Source: Alkaliphilus peptidifermentans DSM 18978 (GTDB lineage Bacteria; Bacillota; Clostridia; Peptostreptococcales; Natronincolaceae). From it: a stretch of 64,000 nt of DNA. Shown in pieces: positions 43,814 to 53,931 of this stretch. The stretch is taken from positions 1 through 64,000 of the forward strand of contig NZ_FMUS01000004.1 in NCBI RefSeq assembly GCF_900101495.1. The letters run 5' to 3'. The position numbers and the translations under genes are program-made. The first letter of the stretch is position 1. Each line of letters opens with the position of its first letter. Under the pieces are notes generated by a model that was not told where the DNA came from, made no database searches, and saw only the letters and a list, made by a program, of their open reading frames with translations.

Positions 43814-44856
43814 TTATTTGTCTTCCCTTCTTTTTCTTTGTAATATTTACTAATTACTCCTATAGCTTCTTCAATTTTATCATAATTAATTGTAATATCA
43901 TAATTATATTTTTCAATTGAGTATTGATAAAGAGGATCATAATATATGTCTAATAGATCTTCTGCAAGTACATCATATTTCTTCTCTATTATTAAGTTGA
44001 GATATTCTTCAACCTTCTCTTTACCTAATCTTTTCTTAAGTTTGGAAATAGCCTCTATTAACTGAGGGTCATGGAAAGCTATTTTATTAACATAATCCTT
44101 TACAAGCCTATTGGTTCTATTGGTTTTATTGGTTTCAAGTAAAATATGATGTCCATTTACTATTTTGTCGTACAAATGATCTGGTATAAATACGTTCCCT
44201 AAACGCTGACTTTCACTTTCTACTACAATTGGAGTGTTTGAATTATTTATAAGAATTTCTGCTATTTCATTTTCAAAATTCTTTTGATTAGCTATTGTGC
44301 TATAGCCAATAGACCCGAAAACTGATCCTTTATTATGGGCTAATTCTTCTAAATTAAGTATAGGTATACCCATAGAATGTAGCTTTTCAAGAATTTCTGT
44401 CTTCCCTACTCCGGTTAATCCATGTAAAACAATAAAGCTCACTTCTTTAAGATCTTGAAAAAAATTAAGTACATAGTTACGGTATTCCTTAAAACCACCT
44501 TTTAGCTGGTATATACCTCTAATTTCTAGTATTTGCAATAATTTTACAAAGGAGGTGCTCCTAAGCCCCCCTCTTGCACAAAAAACAATTATTTGAGTAT
44601 TACTCTCCATTAGTTCTAATATCTGCCTATAGAAATCGGGAAGTTTTACAGACACAAATTCTAATCCTCTTAGCTTAGCCGCTATTGTTCCACTATTTTT
44701 ATATATCTTTCCTATTTCAATTCGTTCATCATCATCAAGTAAAGGTATATTAATAGCTCCTGGTATAGTTCCTTTACTGAATTCATAGGAGGACCTAACA
44801 TCAATAAAGATTTTATCATTAAGCTTAACTGCCTCTTCAATTTTTAATTGCATCAT
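43810..44856 (-). CDS. mnmH: tRNA 2-selenouridine synthase
   Basis: The 348-residue protein has an N-terminal rhodanese domain with the active cysteine in [10 protein letters not shown] (Cys93). A P-loop domain follows ([11 protein letters not shown], about 146-156) containing [13 protein letters not shown], as in YbbB/SelU/MnmH. It replaces sulfur by selenium at the wobble uridine, using selenophosphate, so the organism should also have SelD. No selD gene or in-frame TGA selenoprotein is apparent in the window. It sits between ftsK and rimO, not in a selenium cluster, and is coupled to rimO. Confidence 0.92.
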   Translation of the reverse strand: MMQLKIEEAVKLNDKIFIDVRSSYEFSKGTIPGAINIPLLDDDERIEIGKIYKNSGTIAAKLRGLEFVSVKLPDFYRQILELMESNTQIIVFCARGGLRSTSFVKLLQILEIRGIYQLKGGFKEYRNYVLNFFQDLKEVSFIVLHGLTGVGKTEILEKLHSMGIPILNLEELAHNKGSVFGSIGYSTIANQKNFENEIAEILINNSNTPIVVESESQRLGNVFIPDHLYDKIVNGHHILLETNKTNRTNRLVKDYVNKIAFHDPQLIEAISKLKKRLGKEKVEEYLNLIIEKKYDVLAEDLLDIYYDPLYQYSIEKYNYDITINYDKIEEAIGVISKYYKEKEGKTNK

Positions 44857-44891
44857 ACTTTACTTCACCTTCGTCTATAGTTAGGTTTTTT

Positions 44892-44916
44892 CATTCAACA
44901 TTCAACATTCAACATT
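44892..44916. repeat. Short tandem repeat CATTCAA x3
   Basis: Three exact copies of CATTCAA plus CATT lie in the spacer between ftsK and mnmH. This type of heptad repeat is a simple non-coding sequence. Confidence 0.75.
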
Positions 44917-44936
44917 TATAATTTTGTAATTACTCT

Positions 44937-47234
44937 CTACTCATTGCTATTATTTAAGTCTGAAGCAGTAATTAGCACCTGTCTTGGTTTACTGCCTTCG
45001 TGTTGTCCAATAATCCCCTTTGACTCCATTTCATCAATTAATCGTGCTGCTCTATTATATCCTATTCTTAAGCGTCTTTGTAGCATTGATATTGAAGCCT
45101 GTTGACTTTCTACCACTAATTGTACAGCACTATCAAATAAATCGTCAGAACCAGATATTTCTAATGAATCACCTTGATCTATTCGATTAATAATATCTGA
45201 CTCATAAAGAGGCTTTTCTATTTGTTTTTTTATAAAGGCAATTACTCTCTCTACCTCAGCCTCAGAAACAAATGCACCCTGAATACGTATAGGCTTGTTA
45301 GCTCCTATTGGATAAAACAGCATATCTCCCTTTCCTAAGAGCTTTTCGGCTCCTCCCATATCTAGTATTGTTCTGGAATCTGTTTGTGAAGCAGCAGAAA
45401 ATGCAATTCTAGAAGGAATATTGGCCTTAATGACACCTGTTATAACGTCTACTGATGGCCTCTGGGTAGCAAGTACTAAATGAATACCTGCAGCTCTAGC
45501 CATTTGTGCTAGACGGCAAATTGCATCCTCAACATCATTTGCAGCTACCATCATTAAATCTGCAAGCTCATCAATAATAATTACAATGAATGGAATCTTG
45601 GTGTCATTAAATTTTTCATTATAGGTTCGAATATCCTTTACCTGACCCTCTGCAAAAAGCTTATATCTTCTTGTCATTTCCTGAACAGCCCAATTTAATG
45701 CACTAGTAGCCTTTTTAGGGTCAGTAACCACTGGTATTAAAAGATGTGGTATGCCATTATACTGATTAAGCTCCACAACCTTAGGGTCCACAAGAATCAG
45801 TCTTACATCCTCTGGCTTGGCGTTGTACAGAATGCTTAGTATCAAGGTATTGATACAAACACTTTTACCAGAACCGGTAGCACCGGCAACGAGGAGGTGG
45901 GGCATTTTACTGATATCTGTTACAACTGGATTACCCGATATATCTTTTCCAAGTGCAAAGGGTATATTAAATTTACTTGTTTGATAATTATTGCTATCTA
46001 TTACTTCTCTAAGGGTAACATTTGCCGCATCATCATTAGGAATTTCAATTCCAATAGCTGCTTTACCAGGAATAGGTGCTTCTATTCTTATTGCTGGTGC
46101 TGCCATATTTAATGCAATATCATCACTTAGATTCACAATTTTACTAACCTTTACTCCAACACTAGGCTGCAACTCATATCTTGTAATTACAGGGCCTTTG
46201 CTAACCTGTATTACTTTTGCTTCTACTCCGAAGTTTTTTAGTGTTTCTTCTAGAATTTTTGCCTTTTTAACGATTTTTTTCTTATCATCCTTAGAGGGCT
46301 GTAAATCAATTTGATTTAATAAACCTACATCTGGAAGACAATACTCTATTTGTTGATTATAATAACCTTCTACGTCTAACTGTAGTCCTACTTCTCCCTT
46401 ATTGGTGGTACTATTGTTAATATTGTCTTTTTTTGGAGAATCGATAACCTCATCTACTTCCTCATCAATCATTTCATTAGCTGTAAAATCTAAAATTTTA
46501 ATCTTTTCATCCTTGACACTAATATCAGCAGATACTGCCGCCTCATTTTTAAAGCTATCATAATCAACTACAGTATCATCGTAATCAGAGGATTTTCTAT
46601 TGGGTGAAACCATAACAAAATCTCCAACAAAGCTCTTAAATCCTGCGAACACTTTAACGCTTAAATTTTTAATGTGCTTTAATAAAGTAAGTAGAGAGAC
46701 TTTAGTGTATAGCATGGTGGCGATAATCAACACACTAAAAACAATAATTGTGCCTCCAATTTCACCAAAAAGCTTAACCAATATACTGGTGACTATGTAA
46801 CCAATGACACCGCCACCTATTCCTTCTTTTCCTAACTGAAAGCTAAGGGCTATGCTGCTATTTATTGATTCATCAGCTAAGCCCTCCATTATAAAATTTA
46901 TATCTCCTATTGAAAAAAGAATTAATAAACATGTAAAGACAGTTCCAAAATACATAATACTACTTTTATCTTTCCAAAAAAAAGCATTGCTAAGCACCAG
47001 TATCCCACACAAAATAATTATGTAGGATAAAACATATGCAGCATTGGAAAATAATCCTGTTGATAGATTTTTTATCATTTCTCCAACTGATCCTGCACCC
47101 TTTGTATGCATCGCAACAAATAGAATAAGTCCAACTGCAATTAGAAACACACCCTTTATTTCATGGTTAAATTTTGATATGTACCCACCAGTAGATATCT
47201 TTTGTTTTTTTGCTTTCCTACTCACTTTCATCAC
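44937..47234 (-). CDS. ftsK: FtsK/SpoIIIE family DNA translocase
   Basis: The 765-residue protein has four N-terminal membrane helices (about 27-45, 60-82, 95-112, 140-178), a charged linker (210-300), the alpha/beta motor with Walker A GATGSGKSVCINTLI (near 450) and Walker B VIIIDELADLM, and a C-terminal winged-helix gamma domain (QASISMLQRRLRIGYNRAARLID) that reads polar DNA sequences. It pumps chromosomes during division or sporulation. The GTG at 47234, the ATG at 47231 or the GTG at 47225 could each serve as start. Its position beside tepA is conserved in Firmicutes. Confidence 0.95.
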   Translation of the reverse strand: MMKVSRKAKKQKISTGGYISKFNHEIKGVFLIAVGLILFVAMHTKGAGSVGEMIKNLSTGLFSNAAYVLSYIIILCGILVLSNAFFWKDKSSIMYFGTVFTCLLILFSIGDINFIMEGLADESINSSIALSFQLGKEGIGGGVIGYIVTSILVKLFGEIGGTIIVFSVLIIATMLYTKVSLLTLLKHIKNLSVKVFAGFKSFVGDFVMVSPNRKSSDYDDTVVDYDSFKNEAAVSADISVKDEKIKILDFTANEMIDEEVDEVIDSPKKDNINNSTTNKGEVGLQLDVEGYYNQQIEYCLPDVGLLNQIDLQPSKDDKKKIVKKAKILEETLKNFGVEAKVIQVSKGPVITRYELQPSVGVKVSKIVNLSDDIALNMAAPAIRIEAPIPGKAAIGIEIPNDDAANVTLREVIDSNNYQTSKFNIPFALGKDISGNPVVTDISKMPHLLVAGATGSGKSVCINTLILSILYNAKPEDVRLILVDPKVVELNQYNGIPHLLIPVVTDPKKATSALNWAVQEMTRRYKLFAEGQVKDIRTYNEKFNDTKIPFIVIIIDELADLMMVAANDVEDAICRLAQMARAAGIHLVLATQRPSVDVITGVIKANIPSRIAFSAASQTDSRTILDMGGAEKLLGKGDMLFYPIGANKPIRIQGAFVSEAEVERVIAFIKKQIEKPLYESDIINRIDQGDSLEISGSDDLFDSAVQLVVESQQASISMLQRRLRIGYNRAARLIDEMESKGIIGQHEGSKPRQVLITASDLNNSNE

Positions 47235-47299
47235 CCCGTAATTAATCTGTTATCTCATGCTGTTCATTACTATTTCAAATTATATAGTTATATTATAAT

Positions 47300-47325
47300 T
47301 AAGTAAAGCGCAGATTTCTGCGCTC
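47300..47325 (-). terminator. Hairpin behind tepA
   Basis: AGCGCAG pairs with CTGCGCT over a 4-base loop, followed on the minus strand by TTACTTAATT. It is a weak intrinsic terminator between tepA and ftsK. Confidence 0.55.
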
Positions 47326-47407
47326 CATCTCAATCTTACTATTTCCATTTTACAACATAATTTGAAAATCTACAAACATTTACCGGGTAAAATATTAAAA
47401 TATCCAA

Positions 47408-48229
47408 TTAATTCTTAAGCACTTGCTCCTCTATCTCTGCTTTATTTAAATTGATAAGCTCTTTAAGCTTTTTTAAAGCTTTATCTAAACCGCCAACCTC
47501 ATTTATCAAATTATGCTCTACTGCTTCCTTACCTATAAGTATTGTTCCAATATCATTGGCGAACTCATCAGTTGAATTCATTAAGTCGAAAAAACTGTTT
47601 CTTTCCACCTTCGAGGTTCTAGCAACAAAATCTATAATTCTATCCTGCATCTTACTAAAATAATTAAAAGTCTGTGGGACACCTATAACTAGTCCATTCA
47701 TACGAATAGGGTGTATTGTCATTGTACCAGATGGTGATATAAATGAATAATCTCCTGAAGTAGCTAACGGAACACCAATGCTGTGACTGCCTCCCAGCAC
47801 TAGTGTAACCTTTGGCTTAGATAAGCTATTTATTAATTCTGAAATTGCTAAACCAGCTTCCACATCGCCTCCCACAGTATTGAGAATAACAAGCAACCCT
47901 TCAATTTTAGGATTCTCTTCAACTGCAACCAACTGTGGAATGATATGCTCATATTTCGTGGCTTTATTTTGAGGAGGTGATACCATATGGCCTTCAATAT
48001 GGCCAATTATAGTTAGTATGTGAATATTTTCCTCCTTCTGGGGAATATTATTTGTTCCCATTGCTGTTATGTTCATTAAATCAGAGCTTTGATTCTGCTG
48101 TTGATTCGGATGATTTGGGTTAATTGGCATATCAGTTTCATTATAACTATTGGTATTATGGGATGTGTGGTTATCTGTGTTGATTCCATAGTTTCCAAAA
48201 TAATCAAATCCTGTAAACTCTTTTGTCAT
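47408..48229 (-). CDS. tepA: ClpP-fold translocation-enhancing protein TepA
   Basis: The ClpP/crotonase-fold protease has the block [20 protein letters not shown] and the nucleophile motif [14 protein letters not shown], with TMTIHPIRM following. It resembles Bacillus TepA, linked to protein export and to degradation of small acid-soluble spore proteins. The first ~60 residues are a low-complexity Asn/Gln/His/Thr-rich tail with no membrane segment. The ATG at 48229 has GAGGTGG upstream; a GTG three codons earlier overlaps it. Order tepA-ftsK is conserved. Confidence 0.88.
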   Translation of the reverse strand: MTKEFTGFDYFGNYGINTDNHTSHNTNSYNETDMPINPNHPNQQQNQSSDLMNITAMGTNNIPQKEENIHILTIIGHIEGHMVSPPQNKATKYEHIIPQLVAVEENPKIEGLLVILNTVGGDVEAGLAISELINSLSKPKVTLVLGGSHSIGVPLATSGDYSFISPSGTMTIHPIRMNGLVIGVPQTFNYFSKMQDRIIDFVARTSKVERNSFFDLMNSTDEFANDIGTILIGKEAVEHNLINEVGGLDKALKKLKELINLNKAEIEEQVLKN

Positions 48230-48296
48230 GTTTTCCACCTCAATTTATTTTATATAGCTTTATTTTTACCTATTCTCTCCCATATATTCTTAAAAT

Positions 48297-48317
48297 AAAA
48301 AGCCCTCTTGAGAGAGC
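48297..48317 (-). terminator. Terminator-like hairpin
   Basis: GCTCTCTCAAGAGGGC forms a short stem followed on the minus strand by TTTTTATTTT, ending whatever transcript crosses the 48318-48580 spacer. Confidence 0.6.
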
Positions 48318-48360
48318 TGTAGGTTGTAGACAAACCCTGATATTTTCAAAACTACGTAAA

Positions 48361-48466
48361 CCCGTTCAGAACCAAAAACGGGAATGAGCTAAAGATAATC
48401 AGAAGTTTTCAAAACTCACTTTCGCTCAAACAGTTGAAAACTCATATCTGATTAACTTTTCGCTCT
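48361..48466. repeat. Long imperfect hairpin element in spacer
   Basis: TAATCAGAAGTTTTCAA (48396-48412) pairs with TTGAAAACT (48434-48442) and TCTGATTA (48447-48454). The stem extends outward to GAGC (48386) / GCTC (48465). A second small hairpin, CCCGTT / AACGGG, lies at 48361-48382. On the plus strand the big hairpin is followed by TTTTTATT although no plus-strand gene is here. It looks like a miniature palindromic repeat or a structured RNA. The rest of the spacer (48467-48580) contains the palindrome CTTCAGCCTGAAG and no ORF. Confidence 0.55.
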
Positions 48467-48580
48467 TTTTATTCTAACTTCACTAATCGTTTACTTAAGT
48501 TTTAAAAATCGAGTTTGTCATATATATTACTTTTTCTTCAGCCTGAAGCTCATGTCACAGCTGAGATTTTTAAAATCTAT

Positions 48581-48844
48581 TTATAAAAACATTTTCCTTT
48601 TTTCTTCATCTTCCACTTCTATTATTATCATGTCATTACCTATTTTTTTAATTGCCTCCCATGGAATTTCCAATAATGACCCACTTGAAAGAAAGCTAAA
48701 TATATTCTTTTCATCAGGTATTAAAAGAGCTATTATCTTCCCTGTTTTTTCATCAATTAGCATATCGGAATCCCCAATGACGCCAAGTCTGCTACCATTA
48801 CATAGGTTTACTATTTCTTTACCACCTATTGCACTAAATCGCAT
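48581..48844 (-). CDS. ymxH: YlmC/YmxH family PRC-barrel sporulation protein
   Basis: The 87-residue PRC-barrel protein (MRFSAIGGKEIVNLCNGSRL, GDSDMLIDEKTGKIIALLIP, IPWEAIKKIGNDMIIIE) belongs to the YlmC/YmxH group, which occurs only in spore formers. Its role is unclear. The position next to mlpA, ylxY and pnp matches the Bacillus order. ATG follows GGAGGAAATAAA. A spacer of over 300 bases with unusual hairpins follows it. Confidence 0.9.
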   Translation of the reverse strand: MRFSAIGGKEIVNLCNGSRLGVIGDSDMLIDEKTGKIIALLIPDEKNIFSFLSSGSLLEIPWEAIKKIGNDMIIIEVEDEEKRKMFL

Positions 48845-48940
48845 TTTATTTCCTCCTTCATAGGTTTGTCTATATATTTATATTTATAAGGATAGGAAAA
48901 AATGTCTAATTATTGATTTTGAAAAACAAATTAAATGAAT

Positions 48941-48964
48941 AAAGGCCGACAGAATCGTCAGCCA
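48941..48964 (-). terminator. Intrinsic terminator behind the M16 peptidase gene
   Basis: GGCTGAC pairs with GTCGGCC over a 6-base loop (one wobble), followed on the minus strand by TTTATTC. Confidence 0.65.
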
Positions 48965-49010
48965 CTACAATTTTTAAATACATTATCATCATTTCTCACA
49001 TTACTAATTT

Positions 49011-50276
49011 CTAATTGTTGTTATTATTAAATACTTTTTCTATTACATCTCCCTGATTCTGTTTACTTAAAGTAGCTACAGCAACAGAGTCCAACTGAAT
49101 TACCCTCTTAATAACATCAATAATATGCTCCATCTTTATTGCATCAATTTTTTCAATTATCTCCTTGGGACTATTTATTTTGCCAAGTAATAGCTCGGAT
49201 TTTCCGATGCTGGTCATTCTACTACTGGTGCTCTCAAGTCCTAGAATGTAATTACCCTTTAGCTGTTCTTTAGATTTTAGTAATTCACCATCAGTTAAGC
49301 CTTTTACTTTAACATTTTGAAGCTCTTGATATACTAGGGATGTTACTTCTTCCAGCTGCTGAGGATTCATGCCACCATATATAGTCAGAAGTCCACCCTC
49401 TTTGTAAAAAGACGGATAAGAATAAATAGAATATGCAAGACCTCGTTCTTCTCTTATGGTTTGAAAGAGTCGAGAGCTCATACTTCCACCTAAAATATTA
49501 TTTACAACCATTAAAGGATAAATATCCTCATGTCCTAAGGAAATTCCTTTAAAGGCCATGCAAAGATGGGCCTGCTCAACATCCTTTGTTCTGTGTACCT
49601 TTTTAAAGCTATAGTTCAAATCGATTTTTTCTTTTCCATTTGTTTTTCTATTCCAACCACCAAACTTCTTTTCTATTGTTTTTAGTATTTCCTCTTCTTT
49701 AAAATTACCAGCGATAGATATAACGGTTTTTTCTGGAACATAGTAATCATTCATGAAGTTGTTGAGTACATCTTTATTAATAGTAGATAATGTATCTGCT
49801 GTACCTAAAATAGGCAAACCCAAAGAGCTATCTTTAAATACAGTCTGGGATAGAAGATCATGAACAAGATCTTCTGGTGAATCCTCATACATACTAATCT
49901 CTTCCATTATGACACTTCGTTCCTTATCTATATCAATAGGGTCTAGCTTTGAATTGAAAAGCATATCTGAAAGAAGATCTATTGCTAAGTCGTAATGACT
50001 ATCTAAAACTTTAATATAATAACAAGTACATTCTTTCCCAGTAAAGGCATTTATTTGTCCACCAACGCCATCAACTATATCTGCTATGTCCATTGCTGTT
50101 CTTGTTGCAGTACCTTTAAATAACATATGCTCTATAAAGTGAGATACTCCATTATTAGAATTATCTTCATTTTTAGAGCCCGTTTCTACCCATACTCCAA
50201 TTGAAATTGATTTTACATATGGGATATGTTCTGAAACTATTCGTAATCCATTATCTAGTGTATATTTTTTATACAT
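49011..50276 (-). CDS. mlpA: M16-family zinc peptidase
   Basis: The 421-residue processing-peptidase-like protein has the inverted zinc motif HFIEH in VSHFIEHMLFKGTATR and a distal glutamate in EEISMYEDSPEDLVHD. The C-terminal half repeats the fold and contains the RLFQTIREERGLAYSIYS block that forms the substrate cavity. It is the counterpart of Bacillus MlpA/YmxG downstream of pnp and ylxY. The natural substrate is not known. ATG follows GGAGGATAAA. Confidence 0.92.
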   Translation of the reverse strand: MYKKYTLDNGLRIVSEHIPYVKSISIGVWVETGSKNEDNSNNGVSHFIEHMLFKGTATRTAMDIADIVDGVGGQINAFTGKECTCYYIKVLDSHYDLAIDLLSDMLFNSKLDPIDIDKERSVIMEEISMYEDSPEDLVHDLLSQTVFKDSSLGLPILGTADTLSTINKDVLNNFMNDYYVPEKTVISIAGNFKEEEILKTIEKKFGGWNRKTNGKEKIDLNYSFKKVHRTKDVEQAHLCMAFKGISLGHEDIYPLMVVNNILGGSMSSRLFQTIREERGLAYSIYSYPSFYKEGGLLTIYGGMNPQQLEEVTSLVYQELQNVKVKGLTDGELLKSKEQLKGNYILGLESTSSRMTSIGKSELLLGKINSPKEIIEKIDAIKMEHIIDVIKRVIQLDSVAVATLSKQNQGDVIEKVFNNNNN

Positions 50277-50378
50277 TTTATCCTCCTGTATCTATATTCT
50301 ATATAAGCTATAGATTTTTCTTTTATTTCATCAATATTGTACTCATACATTATAAGGTAGTTTTAAAATATATGCAAC

Positions 50379-51107
50379 TTATTCTATAAGTATATCAGAT
50401 ACAGTCCCAATTTCTAACCCCTTCGCCCTTAGTGCATCGATTAATTGTGGTAATGCTTTAGCTGTTTCTTCCATTGGGTGCATTAAGACAATGGCACCAT
50501 TATGATTGTCTTTTTCCATTACTCTTTTATAAATTACATCGCTGGTGCTTCCCTTTCTCCAATCAATTGTGTCAATTGTCCAAAGGATTGTCTTATAGCC
50601 ATATTTTTGTGCTGCCATTAAGGTATTCTCATTGTATGCCCCTGATGGAGGAGCAAAGTACAATGGCTTAACATTGGTATATTTCATAATAATATCTTCA
50701 GCATTTTTTATTTCTTCTTCATTCTTCCCAAGTGACATTGTGCTGTAATTTGAATGATAATAACCGTGACTACCTATTTCATGACCTTCATCTACAATGG
50801 TCATGAATAGCTCTGGATACTCCTTTACCCATCTCCCTGTCACGAAGAAAGTAATTTTTACATTCTTTTCCTTAAGTGTTTCTAATATGTCTGGCAATAC
50901 TTCATTTCCCCAGTCAACGTTACAGGTAAATGCTATGTAATTGGGGTTAGTTCCTTTATCAATAGGTTTAATTAAATTATCCAATGACATGACCGAGGTG
51001 GTTTGTTGCCTCCTACTATAAAATAGGATACCCGTAACAAGTAGTGCAATAACAACTATTATTGTTATTGATAATTTCACTACTCTTTTATTAACGATGA
51101 TTATCAT
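50379..51107 (-). CDS. ylxY: Polysaccharide deacetylase-like protein YlxY
   Basis: The 242-residue protein has a signal anchor (about residues 12-30) and a NodB domain. Motif 1, normally TFDD or TFDISWG, reads TCNVDWG here, replacing the first (catalytic-base) aspartate by asparagine. Motif 2 keeps the metal histidines (SHGYYH), and later motifs PPSGAYN and ILWTIDTIDW and the histidine in VLMHP are present. Thus catalysis may be altered or the nearby Asp may compensate. Position between pnp and mlpA matches Bacillus ylxY. AAGGGGG precedes the ATG by seven bases. Confidence 0.85.
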   Translation of the reverse strand: MIIIVNKRVVKLSITIIVVIALLVTGILFYSRRQQTTSVMSLDNLIKPIDKGTNPNYIAFTCNVDWGNEVLPDILETLKEKNVKITFFVTGRWVKEYPELFMTIVDEGHEIGSHGYYHSNYSTMSLGKNEEEIKNAEDIIMKYTNVKPLYFAPPSGAYNENTLMAAQKYGYKTILWTIDTIDWRKGSTSDVIYKRVMEKDNHNGAIVLMHPMEETAKALPQLIDALRAKGLEIGTVSDILIE

Positions 51108-51263
51108 AAAAATTCCCCCTTATTTAATTTGTCATGCTGATAATATATTATTCCAAAATACCTCACTTATTCTTACATTATGCTGCAAGCTATTTTATAT
51201 TAGGGGGAAATATAATTGATAGTATTATTATCTACAAAAATGTAAAATAAATTTTATTTAAAT

Positions 51264-51291
51264 AAAAAAACATAAACCTCTTTGGTTTATG
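51264..51291 (-). terminator. Intrinsic terminator of pnp
   Basis: GCATAAACC and GGTTTATG form an 8-bp stem with a short loop, overlapping the pnp stop codon and followed on the minus strand by seven T residues. Confidence 0.85.
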
Positions 51292-53395
51292 CTTTCTCAT
51301 TATTATTACTTTTTTCAGGCTTAGGTAAAAGTGCTTTTCTTGATAAACTAACTTTACCTTGAGGATCTATTTCGATGACCTTAACATCAATTTCTTGTCC
51401 TGTCTCTAAAACATCCTCAACCTTATTCACTCTTTCGTGGGCTAAATTAGAAATATGAACTAAGCCTTCTTTTCCAGGTAGTATCTCTACAAATGCTCCA
51501 AAGTTCATAATCTTTATTACTTTACCCTTAAAGGTTTCCCCCACTTCGGGTTCCCTTACAATGTTTTCAATGGTCTTTAATGCTTGATTTCCTGATTCCT
51601 GATTTGGTGCGGCAATATAAATAGTACCATCGTTTTCTATATCGATTTTAACTCCTGTTTCTTCGATTATTTTATTAATAATCTTACCGCCAGTACCAAT
51701 AACATCTCTTATTTTATCAGGATTAATCTTCAACTGTATAATCTTTGGTGCGTATGGTGATAGCTCTTTTCTTGGCTCAGTTATTGTTTCTCTCATTTTG
51801 TCTAATATGTGGAGTCTGCCTACACGAGCCTGCTCTAATGCTTTTTGTAGTATTGGTCTATCAATTCCTGCTATTTTTATATCCATTTGAATTGCTGTAA
51901 TACCATCATCGGTTCCAGCAACCTTAAAGTCCATATCTCCTAAGAAATCCTCCATACCTTGGATATCCGATAGAACAGCTACCTTATCATCTTCCTTTAC
52001 AAGGCCCATCGCAATTCCAGCAACCATCTTTTTAATTGGTACACCTGCATCCATCAAGGATAGAGTACTACCGCAAACACTGGCTTGAGATGTTGAACCA
52101 TTGGAGCTTACTACCTCTGATACTAGTCGAATAGCATAAGGGAATTCCTCTTTACTTGGAATAACTGGCTCCAGAGCCCTTTCAGCTAAGGCACCATGAC
52201 CTATTTCTCTTCTTCCTGGCCCCCTCATAAATCGTGTTTCACCTACACTATATGGTGGGAAGTTGTAGTGATGCATATATCTCTTTTCTTCCTCTTCTCC
52301 AATTCCATCAAGGATTTGAACATCGCCTAGAGCACCTAATGTTGCTACTGTTAAAACCTGAGTTTGTCCCCTTGTGAATAGGCCTGTCCCATGGGTTCTA
52401 GGAAGAATTCCAACCTCACTCCAAATTGGTCTAATTTCATCTGGCTTACGATCATCAGGACGGATTCCTTCATGTACTATCATTCTTCTAATTTGCTCTT
52501 TGATAATCTTAGATAGAATATTAGCAATTTCCTTAGATTTTTCTTCATATTTTTCTGCAAAATATGCTTGTGTTTCTTCTTTCACATTATCAATATTCTC
52601 AATTCTTTCTTGCTTCTCGAAGGTTTGAATAGCGCTTACAAGCTTATCTGTAGCATAAGCTTTAACCTCTGCCTCCAATTCATCATTACTAACACTTGGT
52701 AATACCTCTTCTTTTGGTAATCCCACCTCTGCAACTATTTCTTCGATGAAGGAAACTACCTTTTTTATTTCGTCATGAGCAAACATTATAGCATCCAATA
52801 TCTGCTCTTCAGTAAGCTCATTGGCTCCAGCTTCTATCATCATAATGGCATCCTTTGTTCCAGATACTACTAGATTAAGGCTGCTTTTTACCCTTTGTTG
52901 ACTTGTGGGATTAACTATAAACTCACCATCAATCATTCCAATATTAACTGAACCAGTTGGTCCTTGGAATGGTATATGCGAAATAGATAAAGCAACGGAT
53001 GAACCTATCATTGCAGCCATATCAGAAGGACAATCTTGATCCACTGACAAAACTGTAGCTATAACCTGTACATCATTTCTATAATTTTTTGGAAATAATG
53101 GTCTTATAGGTCTATCTATAAGTCTAGAGGTTAAAACTGCCTTTTCAGATGGTCTTCCTTCTCTTTTAATGAAGCCGCCAGGAATTTTACCAGCAGCATA
53201 TGAGCGTTCTTCATAATCACAGCTTAATGGAAAAAAGTCTATCCCTTCCCTTGGTCCCTTTGAAGCACATGCTGTAACCAACACTACAGTGTCTCCATAT
53301 TTAACAGTACAAGCTCCATGAGCTAGCTCAGCAATCTTGCCTACTTCAACACTAAAGGGTCTGCCGCCTATTTCTGTATTAAATGTTTTTACCAT
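51287..53395 (-). CDS. pnp: Polynucleotide phosphorylase
   Basis: The 702-residue exoribonuclease has two RNase PH domains ([40 protein letters not shown]), the catalytic block [22 protein letters not shown], a KH domain ([20 protein letters not shown]) and a C-terminal S1 domain ([21 protein letters not shown]). It degrades RNA phosphorolytically. The frame is open to 53440, but AAAGGAGG nine bases before the ATG at 53395 gives the family start MVKTFNTE. Between it and rpsO are 190 bases. Confidence 0.96.
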   Translation of the reverse strand: MVKTFNTEIGGRPFSVEVGKIAELAHGACTVKYGDTVVLVTACASKGPREGIDFFPLSCDYEERSYAAGKIPGGFIKREGRPSEKAVLTSRLIDRPIRPLFPKNYRNDVQVIATVLSVDQDCPSDMAAMIGSSVALSISHIPFQGPTGSVNIGMIDGEFIVNPTSQQRVKSSLNLVVSGTKDAIMMIEAGANELTEEQILDAIMFAHDEIKKVVSFIEEIVAEVGLPKEEVLPSVSNDELEAEVKAYATDKLVSAIQTFEKQERIENIDNVKEETQAYFAEKYEEKSKEIANILSKIIKEQIRRMIVHEGIRPDDRKPDEIRPIWSEVGILPRTHGTGLFTRGQTQVLTVATLGALGDVQILDGIGEEEEKRYMHHYNFPPYSVGETRFMRGPGRREIGHGALAERALEPVIPSKEEFPYAIRLVSEVVSSNGSTSQASVCGSTLSLMDAGVPIKKMVAGIAMGLVKEDDKVAVLSDIQGMEDFLGDMDFKVAGTDDGITAIQMDIKIAGIDRPILQKALEQARVGRLHILDKMRETITEPRKELSPYAPKIIQLKINPDKIRDVIGTGGKIINKIIEETGVKIDIENDGTIYIAAPNQESGNQALKTIENIVREPEVGETFKGKVIKIMNFGAFVEILPGKEGLVHISNLAHERVNKVEDVLETGQEIDVKVIEIDPQGKVSLSRKALLPKPEKSNNNEKA

Positions 53396-53559
53396 ATATA
53401 AATTCCTCCTTTCGTTATTTCTTTTTTTATTATTAACCAAACCATTTAATCTAATAATAACTATTGGCTTGCTTAGTTGTTATTATTTCCTTTTATGTTG
53501 TAAAAATTCCTGTGAAGGATATGTATTAGTATCTTTTTCCATTTTTTTGAAATTAAATA

Positions 53560-53582
53560 ATAGAGCGGGTATTCCCGCTCTT
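53560..53582 (-). terminator. Hairpin behind rpsO
   Basis: GAGCGGG pairs perfectly with CCCGCTC over TATT, extended by A-T pairs. The T-run is weak, so it may be a partial terminator between rpsO and pnp. Confidence 0.7.
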
Positions 53583-53583
53583 A

Positions 53584-53847
53584 TTATTTTCTTAATCCAA
53601 GTTTTTCGATGATTACTCTGTATCTCTCAATATTCTTATCTTTTACGTAGTTTAACAGATTTCTTCTTTGACCAACCATCTTTAAAAGACCTCTTCTTGA
53701 ATGATGATCCTTCTTGTGCATCTTAAGGTGTTCATTTAAATGGTTAATTCTTTCTGTTAATAAAGCAATTTGAACTTCAGGAGACCCTGTATCACTATCA
53801 TGAGTCTTATGAGTATCAATGATTTGTACTTTAACATCTTTATTCAT
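53584..53847 (-). CDS. rpsO: 30S ribosomal protein S15
   Basis: The 87-residue protein is a typical S15 ([40 protein letters not shown] and [16 protein letters not shown]). It binds the three-way junction of 16S rRNA. GAGGAGGTG six bases before the ATG at 53847 selects the start; a longer frame to 53877 begins inside the leader. The spacing ribF-rpsO-pnp is the usual Firmicute order. Confidence 0.96.
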   Translation of the reverse strand: MNKDVKVQIIDTHKTHDSDTGSPEVQIALLTERINHLNEHLKMHKKDHHSRRGLLKMVGQRRNLLNYVKDKNIERYRVIIEKLGLRK

Positions 53848-53876
53848 AGCTTTCACCTCCTCAATATATATCCCCA

Positions 53877-53916
53877 TACTCTAAGTAACCGTCGGTGATT
53901 CAAATTACCGAGAGTA
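53877..53916 (-). promoter_or_regulatory. Candidate S15 autoregulatory leader
   Basis: An interrupted stem, TACTCT / AGAGTA with an inner CGGT / ACCG arm and a one-sided 10-base bulge, lies 30 bases before rpsO. It resembles the stem-bulge elements by which S15 represses its own translation in other Firmicutes. It could also serve as a terminator for ribF. Confidence 0.45.
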
Positions 53917-53931
53917 GGTTCTTAACCTTAA

